This document shows positions 5,995 to 6,005 of a stretch of 6,005 nucleotides of DNA, piece after piece. Origin of the DNA: JBBKWH01 sp037968855. Lineage in GTDB: Bacteria; Pseudomonadota; Gammaproteobacteria; Pseudomonadales; Moraxellaceae. Position 1 is the stretch's first letter; each line of letters starts with the position of its first letter. The notes below the pieces were generated by a model, which worked only from the letters and a program-made list of their open reading frames with translations, had not been told where the DNA came from and made no database searches. The DNA is taken from the NCBI GenBank assembly GCA_037968855.1, contig JBBKWH010000044.1:1-6005 (forward strand), read 5' to 3'. Made by a program: the position numbers and the translations under genes.

Positions 5995-6005
5995 AAGGAT
6001 CCTAA

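Noticed and set aside
1..6005. A novel defence system, CRISPR array, phage island or biosynthetic cluster
   Set aside because: No regularly spaced repeats, integrase, transposase, toxin-antitoxin pair or recognisable defence enzyme was found. Apart from the motif-level nuclease hint at 1280-1864, the content is housekeeping.

Overview
The window reads as ordinary chromosomal DNA of a gammaproteobacterium. YebC, YchF and the NADP-type glutamate dehydrogenase all look closest to gammaproteobacterial proteins from memory. Moraxellaceae (relatives of Moraxella, Psychrobacter or Acinetobacter) is my best guess, from gene flavour and a familiar-looking intergenic repeat, but nothing here proves it. 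There are seven protein genes and no RNA genes, CRISPR array, transposase or phage gene.

Layout from left to right. (1) The 3' part of yebC enters on the + strand and ends at a clear intrinsic terminator. (2) A small + strand gene encodes an exported protein of 96 residues that I do not recognise. (3) A bidirectional terminator separates it from a two-gene minus-strand unit: a glutathione S-transferase-family gene, then an unrecognised gene whose GTG start lies just past the transferase stop. The second product has features suggestive of a PD-(D/E)XK nuclease fold. (4) ychF, a universal ATPase of the Obg family, runs divergently from the transferase gene. (5) A gene-free gap of about 280 bases holds two terminator-like hairpins and, between them, a compact inverted-repeat element that looks like a dispersed repeat. 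(6) gdhA, NADP-dependent glutamate dehydrogenase, lies on the minus strand convergent to ychF. (7) Upstream of gdhA on the same strand is a small four-helix membrane protein of unknown function, whose start lies just inside the window end.

The genes do not form one pathway. yebC and ychF are translation-associated housekeeping genes, gdhA assimilates ammonium, and the transferase is a detoxification or redox-type enzyme. I found no convincing new multi-gene system. The points most worth a second look are the transferase/nuclease-like pair, the small exported protein with an 11-base-period direct repeat upstream, and the repeat element between ychF and gdhA.
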